Below, in pieces: positions 63,684 to 64,000 of a stretch of 64,000 nucleotides of DNA. The notes beneath the pieces are model-generated. The model was not told the origin of the DNA, did no database searches, and worked only from the letters and a program-made list of their open reading frames with translations. How positions within the stretch are numbered: the first letter of the stretch is position 1; every line of letters starts with the position of its first letter. Origin of the DNA: Ohtaekwangia sp036786105 (GTDB lineage: Bacteria; Bacteroidota; Bacteroidia; Cytophagales; Cyclobacteriaceae); the NCBI RefSeq assembly GCF_036786105.1, contig NZ_DAIQRQ010000022.1, positions 1-64,000 of the forward strand. Direction: 5' to 3'. Made by a program: the position numbers and the translations under genes.

Positions 63684-63760
63684 GAAGATTGAAAGATTAG
63701 GTTCCAGATGCCTGGATTTTTAATCTTCTGATTTTCCAATTTTGTAATCTTTCAATCTTC
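63684..63760. repeat. Long inverted repeat with 8-base tandem units
   Basis: GAAGATTGAAAGATTA (63684-63699) is the exact reverse complement of 63745-63760. The right half is made of 8-base variants such as TTTTCCAA, TTTTGTAA, TCTTTCAA and TCTTCCAA. It lies just after the stop of the minus-strand gene at 63773 and may end its transcript. Confidence 0.6.
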
Positions 63761-63772
63761 CAATCCCAAAAT

Positions 63773-64000
63773 CTACACGGCCGATACCAGTTCCAACTCT
63801 TCGTTCTTCTCTTCTTTACTTACAATGGCTTGAATGCCACGCAACGGAATGATAACCCAGTCGGGACGATTGTTCAGTTCATAGTTTAATTCGTAGATGG
63901 CTTTCTCCAGCAAAAATGTATTCATGAGTATATCCATGTCTTCTTTTTGTTTGGGAATGAAAGCGCTGCCCTGTACAGTGTCCAGGTATGCTTTTACAAA
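63773..64000 (-). CDS. C-terminus of a trehalose synthase/maltokinase-type protein (5' truncated by window)
   Basis: On the minus strand an open frame enters from the right edge and stops at 63773-63775 (TAG). It gives 75 residues. The segment LLEKAIYELNYELNNRPDWV followed by IIPLRGIQAI is the characteristic C-terminal end of maltokinase (Pep2) domains, alone or fused to trehalose synthase TreS. The enzyme phosphorylates maltose to maltose 1-phosphate; TreS interconverts maltose and trehalose. Its place next to treZ and treY fits. Whether the TreS part is present cannot be seen. It faces the treY-malQ operon, across the DUF4142 gene. Confidence 0.85.
   Translation of the reverse strand, partial: FVKAYLDTVQGSAFIPKQKEDMDILMNTFLLEKAIYELNYELNNRPDWVIIPLRGIQAIVSKEEKNEELELVSAV

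Noticed and set aside
62999..63772. CRISPR-like array in the AT-rich repeat near 63720-63760
   Set aside because: The units are 8 bases with no spacers of constant length; this is a short tandem repeat.

Overview
The window looks like a chromosomal segment of a Bacteroidota bacterium, probably Cytophagales-like. The support is a SusC/SusD pair, many PAS/GAF histidine kinases, N-terminal lipoboxes, almost no Shine-Dalgarno sequences, TAnnTTTG-type -7 boxes and intergenic repeats of a kind common in that phylum. No rRNA, tRNA, CRISPR array or complete insertion sequence was seen.

Layout. (1) 1-2.9 kb: the 3' end of a large polymorphic toxin gene with a WHH-type HNH/EndoVII nuclease tip, its SUKH (SMI1/KNR4) immunity gene, then a decaying tail of small unknown genes, a frameshifted secreted-protein gene and a degenerate duplicate of part of it. 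(2) 2.9-5.7 kb: two tandem metallo-beta-lactamase-fold hydrolases (one exported, one cytoplasmic) beside an AraC-type regulator. (3) 6.2-10.6 kb: a CHASE3-GAF membrane sensor without an output domain, a broken RDD-type membrane gene, a small SpoIIAA-like protein and a fused methyltransferase/chorismate-lyase. (4) 10.9-22.7 kb: a small polysaccharide utilization locus (GH43, SusC, SusD, GH5 endoglucanase, GH95 fucosidase) with a pirin gene, followed by a low-affinity iron permease-like protein. (5) 23.7-48.3 kb: a signalling island. It holds a lipoprotein-anchored PAS histidine kinase with two response regulators, a GAF protein, a short kinase, an Hpt protein, a hybrid kinase, a divergent set of REC-REC-PAS kinase, response regulator and PAS kinase, a propeller/Y_Y_Y sensor, a HAMP-GAF-PAS coiled-coil protein, a second CHASE3-GAF protein, three more SpoIIAA-like proteins, and a membrane protein that has a kinase dimerisation box but no ATPase domain. 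(6) 48.6-51.9 kb: a membrane protein and lipoprotein pair, a lipid kinase and surE. (7) 52.1-64 kb: a tightly overlapping glycogen/trehalose operon (GT4 synthase, GH57, glgX, treZ, a treY-malQ fusion), a DUF4142 lipoprotein, and the 3' end of an opposing treS/maltokinase-type gene.

How the parts fit. The last block gives a route from alpha-glucan to trehalose and back: synthesis by GT4 and GH57, debranching by GlgX, conversion by TreY and TreZ, trimming by MalQ, and trehalose-maltose interconversion with maltose phosphorylation by the gene at the window edge. The PUL would capture and cut a fucosylated, possibly arabinosylated plant glucan such as xyloglucan. The most unusual theme is a set of membrane sensors that share coiled-coil and GAF modules, lack any catalytic output, and sit beside four divergent SpoIIAA-like small proteins. 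This pairing recurs at two places about 35 kb apart and may be an undescribed partner-binding signalling system.
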